This document shows, in pieces, positions 1 through 8,558 of a stretch of 64,000 nt of DNA (within the stretch, counting starts at the first letter, position 1; every line of letters starts with the position of its first letter). The position numbers were made by a program, and so were the translations under genes. The notes below the pieces were generated by a model. That model saw only the letters and a list, made by a program, of their open reading frames with translations, did not search any database and was not told the DNA's origin. This DNA is from Sulfuriferula sp047300855 (GTDB lineage: Bacteria > Pseudomonadota > Gammaproteobacteria > Burkholderiales > Sulfuriferulaceae): positions 2,046,001 through 2,110,000 of the forward strand of contig NZ_CP170197.1 of the NCBI RefSeq assembly GCF_047300855.1. Direction: 5' to 3'.

Positions 1-898
1 CGAATCGGCCACGGATAATGGCTGTCTGCATCAACAGCTGCGCAGATTTGCTCGTACCGGCAGTTGCCAGCAAAACTGAAAGCCAGCGATACAGCGGAGT
101 ATAGCCAAGCACTTGAACCGCATGACGCAGTGACTCTATCTCACAACCCAGACCAAAGCCTGCCGAATTGATATAACGCAACAATTTATAGGAAATGACG
201 GGGTCACGTTTTAACACCAGCTCTATCTGTCGAACATCTGCGTTCTTCCTGACCATTTCCAGAAGCTGCACGATCAATATCTGTGAGGTATTCAGTCCTT
301 TGGATGCGCTGTCCGGCCGGGACATCAACTGGAAAGGACCGGTGAGAAAATTAAAGCCCAGCGATACGCAAGCGTCGTAGTCCTGCCAGCTGGCAATATT
401 CCGCGCCACTTTTTGCACAGGCAGGTTTTTGATCAGTGCATATTGCTTGGCCTGCACGGCAAAATCCGCCTTGCCACTCGATATATCGACGTGGGTAGCT
501 ATTGAAAAGAGCGCTTTGTCCGGTTCAATCGCACCCGGCCAGTGTAATGAAATGCCAAAACCGCGCTTGCGCAATGCCTGCAGCGCGGCAAATACTCCAG
601 GCTCGGCGCAATCGCCCGCGTTCACTCCAAGCACAATATTTTCAGCGGGCAAGGCAGCGAGCGCATCGGAAAGAAGGAGCGCCGGCTCGGCTTCCAGAAA
701 CAGAATTTGATTGCCGATACGCCACGCAACCTGCTCGTTATTGGTTATTTCGGCAACCAATCGAGCCAGCTTATCGGGGTTTTCTGCTGCGAACCTGCAA
801 GCATCGATTTCGGCCTGCTGCCACGCAAGCATGTATCCAGCTACGCACTGCCGGGCATCCAGCAGCGGTTCGCGCACGACAATATTCATTTCAGACAT
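1..898 (-). CDS. Degenerate EAL + HDOD domain signalling protein, C-terminus beyond the window
   Basis: The open frame begins at the ATG at 898 (MSEMNIVVREPLLDAR) and runs leftward off the window after about 299 codons without a stop. The first ~190 residues resemble the EAL part of YuxH-type proteins. Where active c-di-GMP phosphodiesterases carry the E-x-L signature after the first strands, this protein has VAGYMLAW, so it lacks the catalytic glutamate and is probably inactive. From about residue 200 it shows an HDOD domain (ILIVQLLEMV, LVLKRDPVISYKLLRYINSA, IESLRHAVQVLGY). Such proteins are non-enzymatic regulators of signalling, motility or pili. It lies just beyond cheZ in the same direction, separated by a likely terminator, so it is probably a separate transcription unit. 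Its binding partner cannot be told from sequence. Confidence 0.85.
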   Translation of the reverse strand, partial: MSEMNIVVREPLLDARQCVAGYMLAWQQAEIDACRFAAENPDKLARLVAEITNNEQVAWRIGNQILFLEAEPALLLSDALAALPAENIVLGVNAGDCAEPGVFAALQALRKRGFGISLHWPGAIEPDKALFSIATHVDISSGKADFAVQAKQYALIKNLPVQKVARNIASWQDYDACVSLGFNFLTGPFQLMSRPDSASKGLNTSQILIVQLLEMVRKNADVRQIELVLKRDPVISYKLLRYINSAGFGLGCEIESLRHAVQVLGYTPLYRWLSVLLATAGTSKSAQLLMQTAIIRGRF

Positions 899-1096
899 GG
901 ATAGTAAACATCGTATTGGGTAACTAATGACCCAGGCAGGGTATAGCCCGCAATTAGCCTTTGCCAAAAGGATACAATTTAACCGCGATGCAACAAGAAA
1001 GCAAAAGGCACCATTCAAGACTTTTCATTGATTCATTTCCTGCCTGGGGCATTTCTGCTTTTCTTTCTTGCCTATACTCAATGCGGCTTCTGCGGG

Positions 1097-1131
1097 TTAA
1101 AAAACTTTTTTGCCTGGTCAAAAGCCCAGGC
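1097..1131 (-). terminator. Rho-independent terminator of the che operon
   Basis: On the minus strand a GCCTGG / CCAGGC stem (1112-1117 with 1126-1131) with an 8-nt loop spans the cheZ stop codon. It is followed seven bases later by a run of six T (1099-1104 on the complement). Position and shape fit an intrinsic terminator at the end of cheY-cheZ. The A-tract between stem and T-run makes it imperfect. Confidence 0.5.
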
Positions 1132-1798
1132 TATCCAGCAGGTCGTCCACCTGGCTTTGGTCTGCAACTACGTCGCTATTTCCGGCAGGATTGATTTGCG
1201 GGCCATTAAGCAGTCCGTTGCCAGCATCGCGTCGCACCTCCGCGGAAGGCGGCGCATAGTCAATAAGCAGCTGTACGAGTTGCTGCTCCAGGTGATGCGC
1301 GAGCTCGGTCACTTTGCGAATCACCTGCCCGGTCAGATCCTGGAAATCCTGTGCCATCATGATATCCAGAAGTTGCTGCTTGGTTGCGCTGGTATCGTGG
1401 CGCATGTCAACCAGGCACTGCATGGTGAGTGTAGCCATGTCGCGATAATTTGACTCCGAGAAAGGCGCCTTGAGGATCGATTTCCAGCCATCCAGAACTT
1501 CGTTGGCACCCGCATCTATCCTCTCCTGCATGGGTATTGCGGCATCGGTGGCATTCAGGACGCGCTGCGCTGCCTGTTCGGTCATGCGTGCCACATAGTT
1601 CAGTCGTTCCCTGACATCGGGAATATCATGCGTCGCCTTTTCCAGAACCTTGTCGAAACCAAGTTCACGCAAATTCTCGTGCAGGCTGCGCGTCATCTGG
1701 CCGATGCGCGCCATGACCTCATCATGCGCGCCGGGACCGGCATTGGTAGCGTGACAAGCAACAGCATCCATTGCCACGTGTGGAAGAGGGGTCGTCAC
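1118..1798 (-). CDS. cheZ: CheZ, CheY-P phosphatase
   Basis: CheZ dephosphorylates CheY-P at the flagellar motor/receptor complex and ends the tumble signal. The protein is 226 aa from a GTG start at 1798. A GGGAG Shine-Dalgarno inside the end of cheY sits six bases upstream of that GTG, so the two genes are translationally coupled. A longer frame exists upstream but lies inside cheY. The catalytic helix carries DFQDLTGQVI, with Asp154 and Gln158 matching Asp143/Gln147 of enteric CheZ. The C-terminus QVDDLLDSLGF is practically the enteric CheY-binding tail. It is the last gene of the chemotaxis block, followed by a terminator-like hairpin. Confidence 0.95.
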   Translation of the reverse strand: MTTPLPHVAMDAVACHATNAGPGAHDEVMARIGQMTRSLHENLRELGFDKVLEKATHDIPDVRERLNYVARMTEQAAQRVLNATDAAIPMQERIDAGANEVLDGWKSILKAPFSESNYRDMATLTMQCLVDMRHDTSATKQQLLDIMMAQDFQDLTGQVIRKVTELAHHLEQQLVQLLIDYAPPSAEVRRDAGNGLLNGPQINPAGNSDVVADQSQVDDLLDSLGF

Positions 1799-1799
1799 A

Positions 1800-2198
1800 T
1801 CAGGCTCCCACTTTTTCGAGTTTCTCGAAAATCTTGGAGAGCTTCTCATCCAGCGTAGCGGCAGTGAACGGCTTGACCACATAACCATTGGCACCAGCTT
1901 GCGCCGCAGCGATAATGTTTTCCTTCTTTGCCTCGGCCGTGACCATCAGCACCGGCAGCTTGGATAACGCCGCATCTGCACGGATATTCTGCAACATGGT
2001 GAGACCATCCATGTTGGGCATGTTCCAGTCGGACACCACGAAATCGAAATTTCCGGACCTTAATTTGGCCAGTCCATCCACGCCATCCTCGGCCTCTTCT
2101 ACATTGGAATAGCCCAACTCCTTGAGCAGGTTGCGCACGATGCGACGCATGGTTGAAAAATCATCAACAACCAGAAATTTGGTATTCGGATCAGCCAT
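1800..2198 (-). CDS. cheY: CheY, chemotaxis response regulator
   Basis: Single-domain receiver of 132 aa that binds the flagellar switch when phosphorylated by CheA. It is very close to enteric CheY: Asp12/Asp13, phospho-acceptor Asp57 (SDWNMPNMDG), Thr87, Tyr106 and Lys109 (YVVKPF) are all present. The start was set at the second ATG (2198, MADPNTKF) because GGAG lies six bases before it. An upstream ATG at 2210 has no such site. It is preceded by a very good sigma-28 promoter and followed by cheZ one base after its stop. This is the motor-type CheY; a second CheY lies next to cheA at 21457-21825. Confidence 0.97.
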   Translation of the reverse strand: MADPNTKFLVVDDFSTMRRIVRNLLKELGYSNVEEAEDGVDGLAKLRSGNFDFVVSDWNMPNMDGLTMLQNIRADAALSKLPVLMVTAEAKKENIIAAAQAGANGYVVKPFTAATLDEKLSKIFEKLEKVGA

Positions 2199-2235
2199 GA
2201 AATGCTCCATTAATTCTCATAAATCGTTTAAACGG

Positions 2236-2262
2236 TTATCGGCAATTGTTTATCAAACTTGA
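2236..2262 (-). promoter_or_regulatory. Sigma-28 (FliA) promoter for cheY-cheZ
   Basis: On the minus strand the site reads TCAAGTTT, 11 bases, GCCGATAA. This is essentially the FliA consensus (TAAAGTTT-N11-GCCGATAA) with one change in the -35 box. It lies about 38 bases upstream of the cheY start codon, in the 88-bp gap after cheB, so cheY-cheZ can be transcribed independently of cheRDB. Confidence 0.85.
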
Positions 2263-2286
2263 ACGAAACCCACGCATTGACACGGG

Positions 2287-3357
2287 TCAGACTCGCAACG
2301 CGCGACTCGAATGCGCTGCAAAATAAGTCATCATTCTGCCGGGCAATTCCTGCAGCGGCCCCACCTCATGCGTGGCGCCAATGGCAATGGCTTCACGCGG
2401 CATCCCGAATACCACGCAGCTTGATTCATCCTGTGCAAAGTTATAAGCGCCGGCATTTCTCATTTCCAGCATTCCGGCTGCGCCATCCTTGCCCATGCCT
2501 GTGAGGATGACGCCCACCGCATTTTTTCCGGCGCTGATGGCTGCGGACCTGAATAGCACATCCACCGAAGGCCTGTGCCGGTTCACCGGCGGCCCCTGAT
2601 CGAGCTTGGTGATGTAGTTGGCGCCGCTACGTGCGAGAAGCAAGTGAGAATGCCCCGGTGCGATATAGGCATGCCCCGGCAGAATCCGTTCGTCTCCTTC
2701 GGCTTCCTTGACGGATATCTTGCACAGCTTGTCGAGCCGGTTTGCAAATGAGCGGGTGAATCCCTCCGGCATGTGCTGGGTGATCAGGATACCGGGGCAG
2801 TCCGATGGCATCTGCATCAAAAATTCCTTGATGGCCTCCGTGCCGCCTGTGGACGCGCCGATAATAATGAGTTTTTCGCTACTGGTCAGGGGGTTTCGAA
2901 TCGGCGCCAAGGGCCCTTCTAAGCCATGCACACCAGGAATAAGCGAACGGGGTTTGACCTTGGCGCGTGACGCAGTGCGAATTTTTTCCGCGATCAGGTC
3001 CGTATACTCGCGCATGCCACTCTGGATGGATAGCTTCGGTTTGGTCACGAAATCCACCGCGCCCAGTTCCAGCGCACGCATGGTGATTTCCGACCCGTTC
3101 TCGGTCAGCGACGACACCATGACTACCGGCATGGGGCGCAGCCGCATGAGTTTTTCGAGGAAATCCAGGCCGTCCATTTTCGGCATTTCCACGTCCAGCG
3201 TGAGCACATCGGGATTGGTCAGTTTGATCAGATCACGCGCGACTATGGGGTCAGGCGCCACACCTACCACTTCCATATCCCACTGGCTATTGATGATCTC
3301 GCTCATCACGCTGCGAATCAGTGCCGAATCATCGACGATCAGAACTTTTATTTTCAT
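2287..3357 (-). CDS. cheB: CheB, receptor methylesterase/glutamine deamidase
   Basis: Response regulator of 356 aa that removes methyl groups from chemoreceptor glutamates after phosphorylation by CheA. It has an N-terminal receiver (Asp9/Asp10, phospho-acceptor Asp55 in LTLDVEMPKMDG), a linker around residues 130-160, and the methylesterase domain with catalytic Ser169 (GASTGGTEA), His195 (ITQHMPEGF) and Asp291 (GMGKDGAAG). These are offset by five residues from the triad of the enteric enzyme. It follows cheD after 46 bp. The RBS is weak (AGGCAGC before the ATG). Confidence 0.97.
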   Translation of the reverse strand: MKIKVLIVDDSALIRSVMSEIINSQWDMEVVGVAPDPIVARDLIKLTNPDVLTLDVEMPKMDGLDFLEKLMRLRPMPVVMVSSLTENGSEITMRALELGAVDFVTKPKLSIQSGMREYTDLIAEKIRTASRAKVKPRSLIPGVHGLEGPLAPIRNPLTSSEKLIIIGASTGGTEAIKEFLMQMPSDCPGILITQHMPEGFTRSFANRLDKLCKISVKEAEGDERILPGHAYIAPGHSHLLLARSGANYITKLDQGPPVNRHRPSVDVLFRSAAISAGKNAVGVILTGMGKDGAAGMLEMRNAGAYNFAQDESSCVVFGMPREAIAIGATHEVGPLQELPGRMMTYFAAHSSRALRV

Positions 3358-3403
3358 GCTGCCTGCTTTCCGGGCATCGCCCTGCTGGGTTCACGCATGG
3401 CGA

Positions 3404-4012
3404 TCAGAAAAGATCGACATCGCCGCTTACCTCACTGGTTTTGAGGCGGCTTGCGTAGTCCTGCTCGCGCTTCACCAGCGTGTAGTTGTTGAGTTGTTTG
3501 AGTTTCTTGACCAGCACCTTTCCGGTACGCGGAAAGTAATACACTTTGCGCGGATGGACATCGTTCAAATCTTCGGCCGTGATTCGCACATTCTCGGCAC
3601 GCAGATAGTCGCGGACGAACTGGGCATTGCGTTCACCCACGTTGATGGTGGTAAAACCGCGCAGCACATTGCCACCGCCAAACACCTTGGCTTCCAGGTT
3701 TTCGCGTCGTGCACCCGCTTTGAGCAGCTCGTTGATCAGCACTTCCATGGCATAGGCGCCATAACGCATCGATGCAGACAATGGACTGTCTGCGTCATTT
3801 CCGCTATCCGGCAACATGAAGTGGTTCATGCCGCCCACACCCGACACGCGATCACGAATGCACGCCGACACACAGGACCCCAGCACTGTGACAATCAGCA
3901 TCTCCTTGCGGGTAAAGTAATATTCGCCCGGCAATATCTTGGCGGCCTCACAATCGAATGTCCGGTCGAAATAGACATTCGTGACCAACTGTTCTTCAAG
4001 CGCAGGATTCAT
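3404..4012 (-). CDS. cheD: CheD, receptor glutamine deamidase
   Basis: CheD deamidates specific glutamines on chemoreceptors. The catalytic Cys47 (LGSCVSACI) and His64 (GGMNHFMLP) have the same 17-residue spacing as the characterised Thermotoga enzyme. Its start codon overlaps the cheR stop by four bases (ATGA). The protein is 202 aa, longer than the minimal ~160-aa family members, and the extra length is partly a charged tail ending in SGDVDLF. That tail resembles the last residues of the CheZ-like protein at 21885-22445 (SGDIELF). No CheC was found in this window. Confidence 0.95.
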   Translation of the reverse strand: MNPALEEQLVTNVYFDRTFDCEAAKILPGEYYFTRKEMLIVTVLGSCVSACIRDRVSGVGGMNHFMLPDSGNDADSPLSASMRYGAYAMEVLINELLKAGARRENLEAKVFGGGNVLRGFTTINVGERNAQFVRDYLRAENVRITAEDLNDVHPRKVYYFPRTGKVLVKKLKQLNNYTLVKREQDYASRLKTSEVSGDVDLF

Positions 4013-4884
4013 TTGTCATTTCTCATGCCAGCTGCGCTGCGACGATGATCCAGCTCGTAGACGGTCTTGCCGCGCAGCCTGAACGCGTCGGTTGCGTACA
4101 GAAAATTTTCGGAGTGCCCAGCAAATAATAAACCTTGCGGCTTCATCAGAGGCGCAAAACGCGCAAGAATTTTTCCCTGGGTAGGCTTATCGAAATAAAT
4201 CATTACGTTACGGCAGAATATAACGTCAAATGGCCCGGTGATCGGCCATGTATTTCCCAAAAGATTGAGCTGCTTGAACGTTACCAGCTGGCGCAGTTCG
4301 GGCCGCACTCTGACCAGCCCGGCCCGTTCACCTTTACCTTTCTGAAAAAATCGCCGGGTTCGCTCCTTCGCCATCTTGTCCAGCCTGTCGATGGGGTAAA
4401 CCCCATTGGCTGCGGTCTGCAGCACGTTGGTATCGATATCCGTCGCCACGATCGTCACAGGGGGAGTGAGGGTATCAAAGGCTTCGCACATCGTCATGGC
4501 GATCGAATAGGGTTCTTCCCCGGTCGAACTGGCCGAACACCAGATCGTCAGGGGCCCCTGCATTTTTAGCGCATGCTCGGCCAGTATCGGGAAATGGTGC
4601 GCCTCACGGAAGAATGACGTCAGATTGGTGGTCAGGGCATTGGTGAACGCCTCCCATTCGTCGGCGCTGCGCCCGCTTTCCAGCGCATCGAGGTATTCCG
4701 TGAATGAGGTCATCCCCTTTGCCCGCAGGCGTCGCGCCAGACGGCTGTAGACCATCTCCTGCTTGCTTTCGCTCAGCGATATCCCGGCTTTCCGGTGAAT
4801 CATGGCACGCACTCTGGCAAAATCGCGAGGCGTGAATTCGAATATCTTGTCGGGGTCCGACTTGTTTTGCAATGCAGCCTTCAT
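4009..4884 (-). CDS. cheR: CheR, chemoreceptor methyltransferase
   Basis: SAM-dependent methyltransferase of 291 aa that methylates receptor glutamates. The N-terminal helical domain is followed by the SAM-binding motif WCSASSTGEEPYSIA and the motif FCRNVMIYF. The beta-subdomain segment around GLVRVRPEL aligns without gaps with the enteric enzyme, the form that docks on receptor C-terminal pentapeptides. This fits the xWExF tails of six receptors upstream. AAGGA precedes the ATG. It is the first gene of cheR-cheD-cheB and begins 135 bp after the stop of MCP1. Confidence 0.96.
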   Translation of the reverse strand: MKAALQNKSDPDKIFEFTPRDFARVRAMIHRKAGISLSESKQEMVYSRLARRLRAKGMTSFTEYLDALESGRSADEWEAFTNALTTNLTSFFREAHHFPILAEHALKMQGPLTIWCSASSTGEEPYSIAMTMCEAFDTLTPPVTIVATDIDTNVLQTAANGVYPIDRLDKMAKERTRRFFQKGKGERAGLVRVRPELRQLVTFKQLNLLGNTWPITGPFDVIFCRNVMIYFDKPTQGKILARFAPLMKPQGLLFAGHSENFLYATDAFRLRGKTVYELDHRRSAAGMRNDK

Positions 4885-5018
4885 GCTGAAATTTTCCTTA
4901 ATGCCATGCCGGTTGCACCGAACAATGATTTACCAGAGAATCCGGCCCGGCGCGAAAGCCGGTCGGGTATCGTCGTATGCATACACTTCCCCAATCACCC
5001 CTGGCATGATGCCTGGGT

Positions 5019-6719
5019 CTAAAACTCCTCCCACGCTTCGTCGCTGCCGCCGCCGGTAGCTGTTTTTTTCGGCTTTGCAGCCGCTCTGGCAGGCACTCCC
5101 TTCAGTTTGGGCTTTACCTGTTTGTGCGAGACCGGAGTCTCATTGCGCGAACCGCTCATTGACTGCCCGCCCTCGCCCAGCTTGAAGATACTGACCACTT
5201 GCGCCAGATTGCCGGCCTGATCCTGTAGCGATTCGGAGGCCGCCGCCGCTTGTTCCACCAGGGCAGCGTTTTGCTGGGTGACTTCGTCCATCTGGCTCAC
5301 GGCCTGGTTGATCTGCTCGATGCCGGAGGTTTGTTCCTGGCTGGCCGCGGCGATTTCGCCCATGATGTCGGTCACGCGTTTGACGCTTTCCAGTATCTCA
5401 TTCATGGTCGCACCAGCCTGGTCGACCAGTTTGGTGCCGCCCTCTACCGTCTCCAGTGAGTCGCCAATCAAGATCTTGATTTCCTTTGCGGCACTCGCAG
5501 AGCGTTGCGCCAGGTTGCGCACTTCGCTGGCCACTACTGCAAAACCGCGTCCCTGTTCTCCCGCGCGCGCAGCTTCCACGGCTGCGTTCAATGCCAGGAT
5601 GTTGGTCTGGAACGCGATGCCGTCGATCACACCGATGATGTCCGAGATTTTTTTGGATGAGGCATTGATCTCGCCCATGGTATTGACCACTTGCGCCACG
5701 ACATTGCCGCCTTTGACTGCAATATCCGAGGCAGTGACTGCCAACTGGTTGGCCTGACGCGCATTGTCGGCGTTCTGTTTGACAGTGCTGGTGAGTTCTT
5801 CCATCGACGATGCGGTTTCTTCCAGGGAGGAACTGGCCTGTTCTTCGGTGCGCGACGACAGATCGAGGTTGCCGGCGGCAATCTGGCTGGAGGCGGTTGC
5901 GATGGTGTCGGTGCCGCTGCGCACCTGGCCGACAATTTTCGACAGGCTATTGTTCATGTCTTTGAGTGCTTGCAGCAGTTGACCCGTTTCATCCTTTGAA
6001 GTCACTTCGATGTGGCTGGTCAAGTCGCCGGCCGCCACCGTTTGGGCAACCTTCACCGCCTGGTTGATCGGACGGGTGATCGAACGCGTGATCAGCCAGG
6101 CCGCCAAGCCGCCCAGCAATACCGCAAGACCTGCCAGCATGAAAACCAGGATACGTGCCGAATGAGCGGCAGCCTCGGCGTCCTTCCCGGCAGTATTCAT
6201 CAGGTCGCTCTGATACGCCAGCTGCGTATCCAAAGCATCAAAATAAGCCAACTGCTGTGCGCGCAACCCACCTAACAGCAACGCCTTGGCTTCGTCTTTC
6301 TGATTGCTGGCAATCAGCTTCATAAACTGATCTTGGCTGCTTACATATTGAGCACGCGCCTCGGTTAGCTTGCCGAACAATTCCTTACCCTGCTTGCTAT
6401 CTATGCTTTTATCCAGCTTATCAAGAATATCGGCAATTTCCTTGCGCGAATGATCGATCCGCCCCACTTCTTTCCTGACCTGTTCCTCATCGGTCATGAT
6501 AAGCGTATTGCGCATGGACCGCGCAATGATGTTTACCTCATCTTTCACGTGATGCATCTGAATGGTTTTCGGATAACGGTTATTGATCGTCCTGTCGAGA
6601 TGTTCGCTCATGAGCAGAAAACGATTGATGCTGAGCGTTGCAACAAGGATCAGCAGCATCAATATCAACAGGAAACCCATGCTTAAGCGTGTGCCTATTT
6701 TCAGATCGGTTATCTTCAT
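5019..6719 (-). CDS. Methyl-accepting chemotaxis protein, 4-helix-bundle sensor (MCP1)
   Basis: Inner-membrane receptor of 566 aa. The start at 6719 (MKITDLKIG) has GGAG eight bases upstream. Order: TM1 (~8-30), periplasmic four-helix-bundle ligand domain (~31-190), TM2, HAMP (~215-265), cytoplasmic signalling coiled coil with the hairpin tip (IDGIAFQTNILALNAAVEAA), Lys/Pro/Ala-rich tether, and the pentapeptide AWEEF. Its tail type (FKLGEGGQ) matches MCP3, not the near-identical MCP2/4/5/7 group. Oddity: the first methylation helix reads EEQASSSLEE, one serine more than in all six other receptors, which should shift the coiled-coil register. The ligand is unknown. Confidence 0.95.
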   Translation of the reverse strand: MKITDLKIGTRLSMGFLLILMLLILVATLSINRFLLMSEHLDRTINNRYPKTIQMHHVKDEVNIIARSMRNTLIMTDEEQVRKEVGRIDHSRKEIADILDKLDKSIDSKQGKELFGKLTEARAQYVSSQDQFMKLIASNQKDEAKALLLGGLRAQQLAYFDALDTQLAYQSDLMNTAGKDAEAAAHSARILVFMLAGLAVLLGGLAAWLITRSITRPINQAVKVAQTVAAGDLTSHIEVTSKDETGQLLQALKDMNNSLSKIVGQVRSGTDTIATASSQIAAGNLDLSSRTEEQASSSLEETASSMEELTSTVKQNADNARQANQLAVTASDIAVKGGNVVAQVVNTMGEINASSKKISDIIGVIDGIAFQTNILALNAAVEAARAGEQGRGFAVVASEVRNLAQRSASAAKEIKILIGDSLETVEGGTKLVDQAGATMNEILESVKRVTDIMGEIAAASQEQTSGIEQINQAVSQMDEVTQQNAALVEQAAAASESLQDQAGNLAQVVSIFKLGEGGQSMSGSRNETPVSHKQVKPKLKGVPARAAAKPKKTATGGGSDEAWEEF

Positions 6720-6825
6720 TTTCTTGCTTCTCCATTTATTGGAAATACTATTCACGTTACAAGACTGTTTAGTCCGGTTCCCCGTTGATACATAACTCAA
6801 TAGAAATGGGTTATCTCTCTCCACT

Positions 6826-6860
6826 CTGAGCTGCCCGTATTCACGGACAAAACAGGTCAG
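6826..6860 (-). repeat. Degenerate copy of the hairpin found after MCP4
   Basis: Just downstream of the MCP2 stop, the sequence is nearly the same as that after MCP4 (10866-10900). Here the outer stem has one mismatch (CTGAGCTG against CAGGTCAG), and the inner part can pair as CCGT/ACGG. No T-run follows, so a terminator role is uncertain. Its value is that the MCP2/MCP4 homology continues past the stop codons. Confidence 0.45.
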
Positions 6861-6869
6861 CTTCGAGAT

Positions 6870-8558
6870 TCAGAACTCTTCCCAGTCCTCGCTACTCCCG
6901 CCCCCGGCAGCCAGTTTCTTCGGCTTGGCCGCCAATCTGGCCGGCGCGGCCTTGGGCTTGGGTTTAACCTGGTTGTGCAATACCGGGATATCCATCTGCT
7001 GGCTATGGGATGTCTGGCTTCCTGTACCCAGATTGAACACGCTCACCGCCTGCGCCAGTTTGGCCGCCTGGTCCTGCAGGCTCTCGGCTGCAGCCGCGGC
7101 TTGTTCCACTAACGCGGCGTTCTGCTGGGTGGCTTCGTCCATCTGGCCTACGGCCTGGTTGACTTGTTCGATGCCGGAGCTCTGTTCCTGGCTGGCCGCG
7201 GCGATCTCGCTCATGATGTCGGTGACGCGTTTGACCGAGTTGACGATTTCTTCCATGGTCTTGCCGGCTTCGTCTACCAGTTTGCCGCCTACGTCGACTT
7301 TGTCGACGGAGTCTTCGATCAATGATTTGATTTCTTTGGCGGCCCCGGCACTGCGTTGCGCCAGGTTGCGTACTTCGGCGGCCACCACGGCAAAGCCGCG
7401 TCCCTGTTCGCCGGCTCGCGCGGCTTCGACTGCTGCGTTCAGGGCCAGGATGTTGGTCTGGAAGGCGATGCCGTCGATGACGCTGATGATGTCGGCGATC
7501 TTGCGCGAGCTGTCTTTGATGGAGGTCATGGTGTCTACCACTTGCCCTACTACTTTGCCGCCCTTGACGGCAACATCTGAGGCAGAGACCACGAGCTGGT
7601 TGGCCTGGCGGGCGTTCTCGGCGTTCTGTTTGACGGTGCTGGTGAGTTCTTCCATGGAGCTGGCGGTCTCTTCCAGGGAGCTGGCCTGCGATTCGGTGCG
7701 CGCCGACAGGTCGGCGTTGCCGGAGGCGATCTGGCGTGAGGCAACGGCAATGGTCTCGGTGGACTGGCGGATATCGCCTATGGTCAGGGTCAAATGCTCG
7801 CGCATCGCGTTCATGGTAAACAGCAGGCTGCTGCTGTCGCCTCTTGCCACGGTAATTTCCCTGGAGAAATCCCCGACCGAAATCGCTTGCGCCACTTCGA
7901 CTGCATAGACCGGCTCGCCACCTAATAGATGCATGATGTGACGGATCAGCCAGTAGACGATCGCCGCGCCTACGACCAGCGCTGCCAGCATCAACACCAG
8001 CGCAGTAATAAGCATGCGCTGGCTGAAAGCGGCCATCTCGGCTTTGGTGTTTTCAACTGCGGTTTTCTTGGCCTTGATGTAGTCCTGCAAACGCTCCCGC
8101 ATCTTGCGCCAGACTGGGGTATCTTCCTTACTGACTGCTTCGATGGCGGCGGCCTGGTTCGTGGTTGCGAGAGACGTGATTTTTGCCTGGATCGGGATTT
8201 GCTGCTCGCGCAAGGCCGCAACCTCTTCAAGAACTTTCAGGTCTGCCGGATCATTTATTGCCAGAGACAAGGCTTTTTGATTGGTTTCCTTGAATTCATT
8301 GCCGGCCATGTTCAGTTGCTGAAAAGCAGGTTTGTTACCCGGATCCATTACAATGCTGCGCAACCCCTGTCCCATTTGCAGACCCTGAGCGTAAAGGTTG
8401 GTTGCGGCTTGCGCGAGAGCCAGATCATGTGCCAGAAAGCTCTCGAAGCGGTTCTTGGTGCTCTGCATTCCTGTCAATGCCACGCCAATCGCCACGCTGA
8501 ACAGCAGGAACACCAGGCCCATGCTCACAATGATTTTGGTTTTTAACTTCATATTCAT
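6870..8558 (-). CDS. Methyl-accepting chemotaxis protein, 4-helix-bundle sensor (MCP2)
   Basis: Receptor of 562 aa: TM1 (~8-30), periplasmic helical bundle (~32-185), TM2 (~188-210), a HAMP with the LLGGEPVYA variant, signalling coiled coil, tether, and pentapeptide DWEEF. Its sensor half is a clear paralogue of MCP5 (13143-14834), with the same MNMKLKTKI start and TGMQSTK segment. The signalling half is nearly base-for-base the same as MCP5 and MCP7 and, over a shorter stretch, MCP4. It has its own upstream spacer of 363 bp holding a hairpin and a likely sigma-28 promoter, both shared with MCP5. The ligand is unknown. Confidence 0.95.
   Translation of the reverse strand: MNMKLKTKIIVSMGLVFLLFSVAIGVALTGMQSTKNRFESFLAHDLALAQAATNLYAQGLQMGQGLRSIVMDPGNKPAFQQLNMAGNEFKETNQKALSLAINDPADLKVLEEVAALREQQIPIQAKITSLATTNQAAAIEAVSKEDTPVWRKMRERLQDYIKAKKTAVENTKAEMAAFSQRMLITALVLMLAALVVGAAIVYWLIRHIMHLLGGEPVYAVEVAQAISVGDFSREITVARGDSSSLLFTMNAMREHLTLTIGDIRQSTETIAVASRQIASGNADLSARTESQASSLEETASSMEELTSTVKQNAENARQANQLVVSASDVAVKGGKVVGQVVDTMTSIKDSSRKIADIISVIDGIAFQTNILALNAAVEAARAGEQGRGFAVVAAEVRNLAQRSAGAAKEIKSLIEDSVDKVDVGGKLVDEAGKTMEEIVNSVKRVTDIMSEIAAASQEQSSGIEQVNQAVGQMDEATQQNAALVEQAAAAAESLQDQAAKLAQAVSVFNLGTGSQTSHSQQMDIPVLHNQVKPKPKAAPARLAAKPKKLAAGGGSSEDWEEF

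Noticed and set aside
2708..4048. A 446-codon plus-strand frame opposite cheB, cheD and the end of cheR
   Set aside because: It is an antisense frame of well-recognised genes. Its composition (Ser/Arg/His-rich, no domain) is what codon bias on the other strand produces.
6925..7908. Long plus-strand frames opposite the receptor signalling domains (also 10965-11648, 13201-14184, 17026-17952)
   Set aside because: They recur only because the receptor modules are near-identical. They are antisense shadows without RBS or any recognisable domain.
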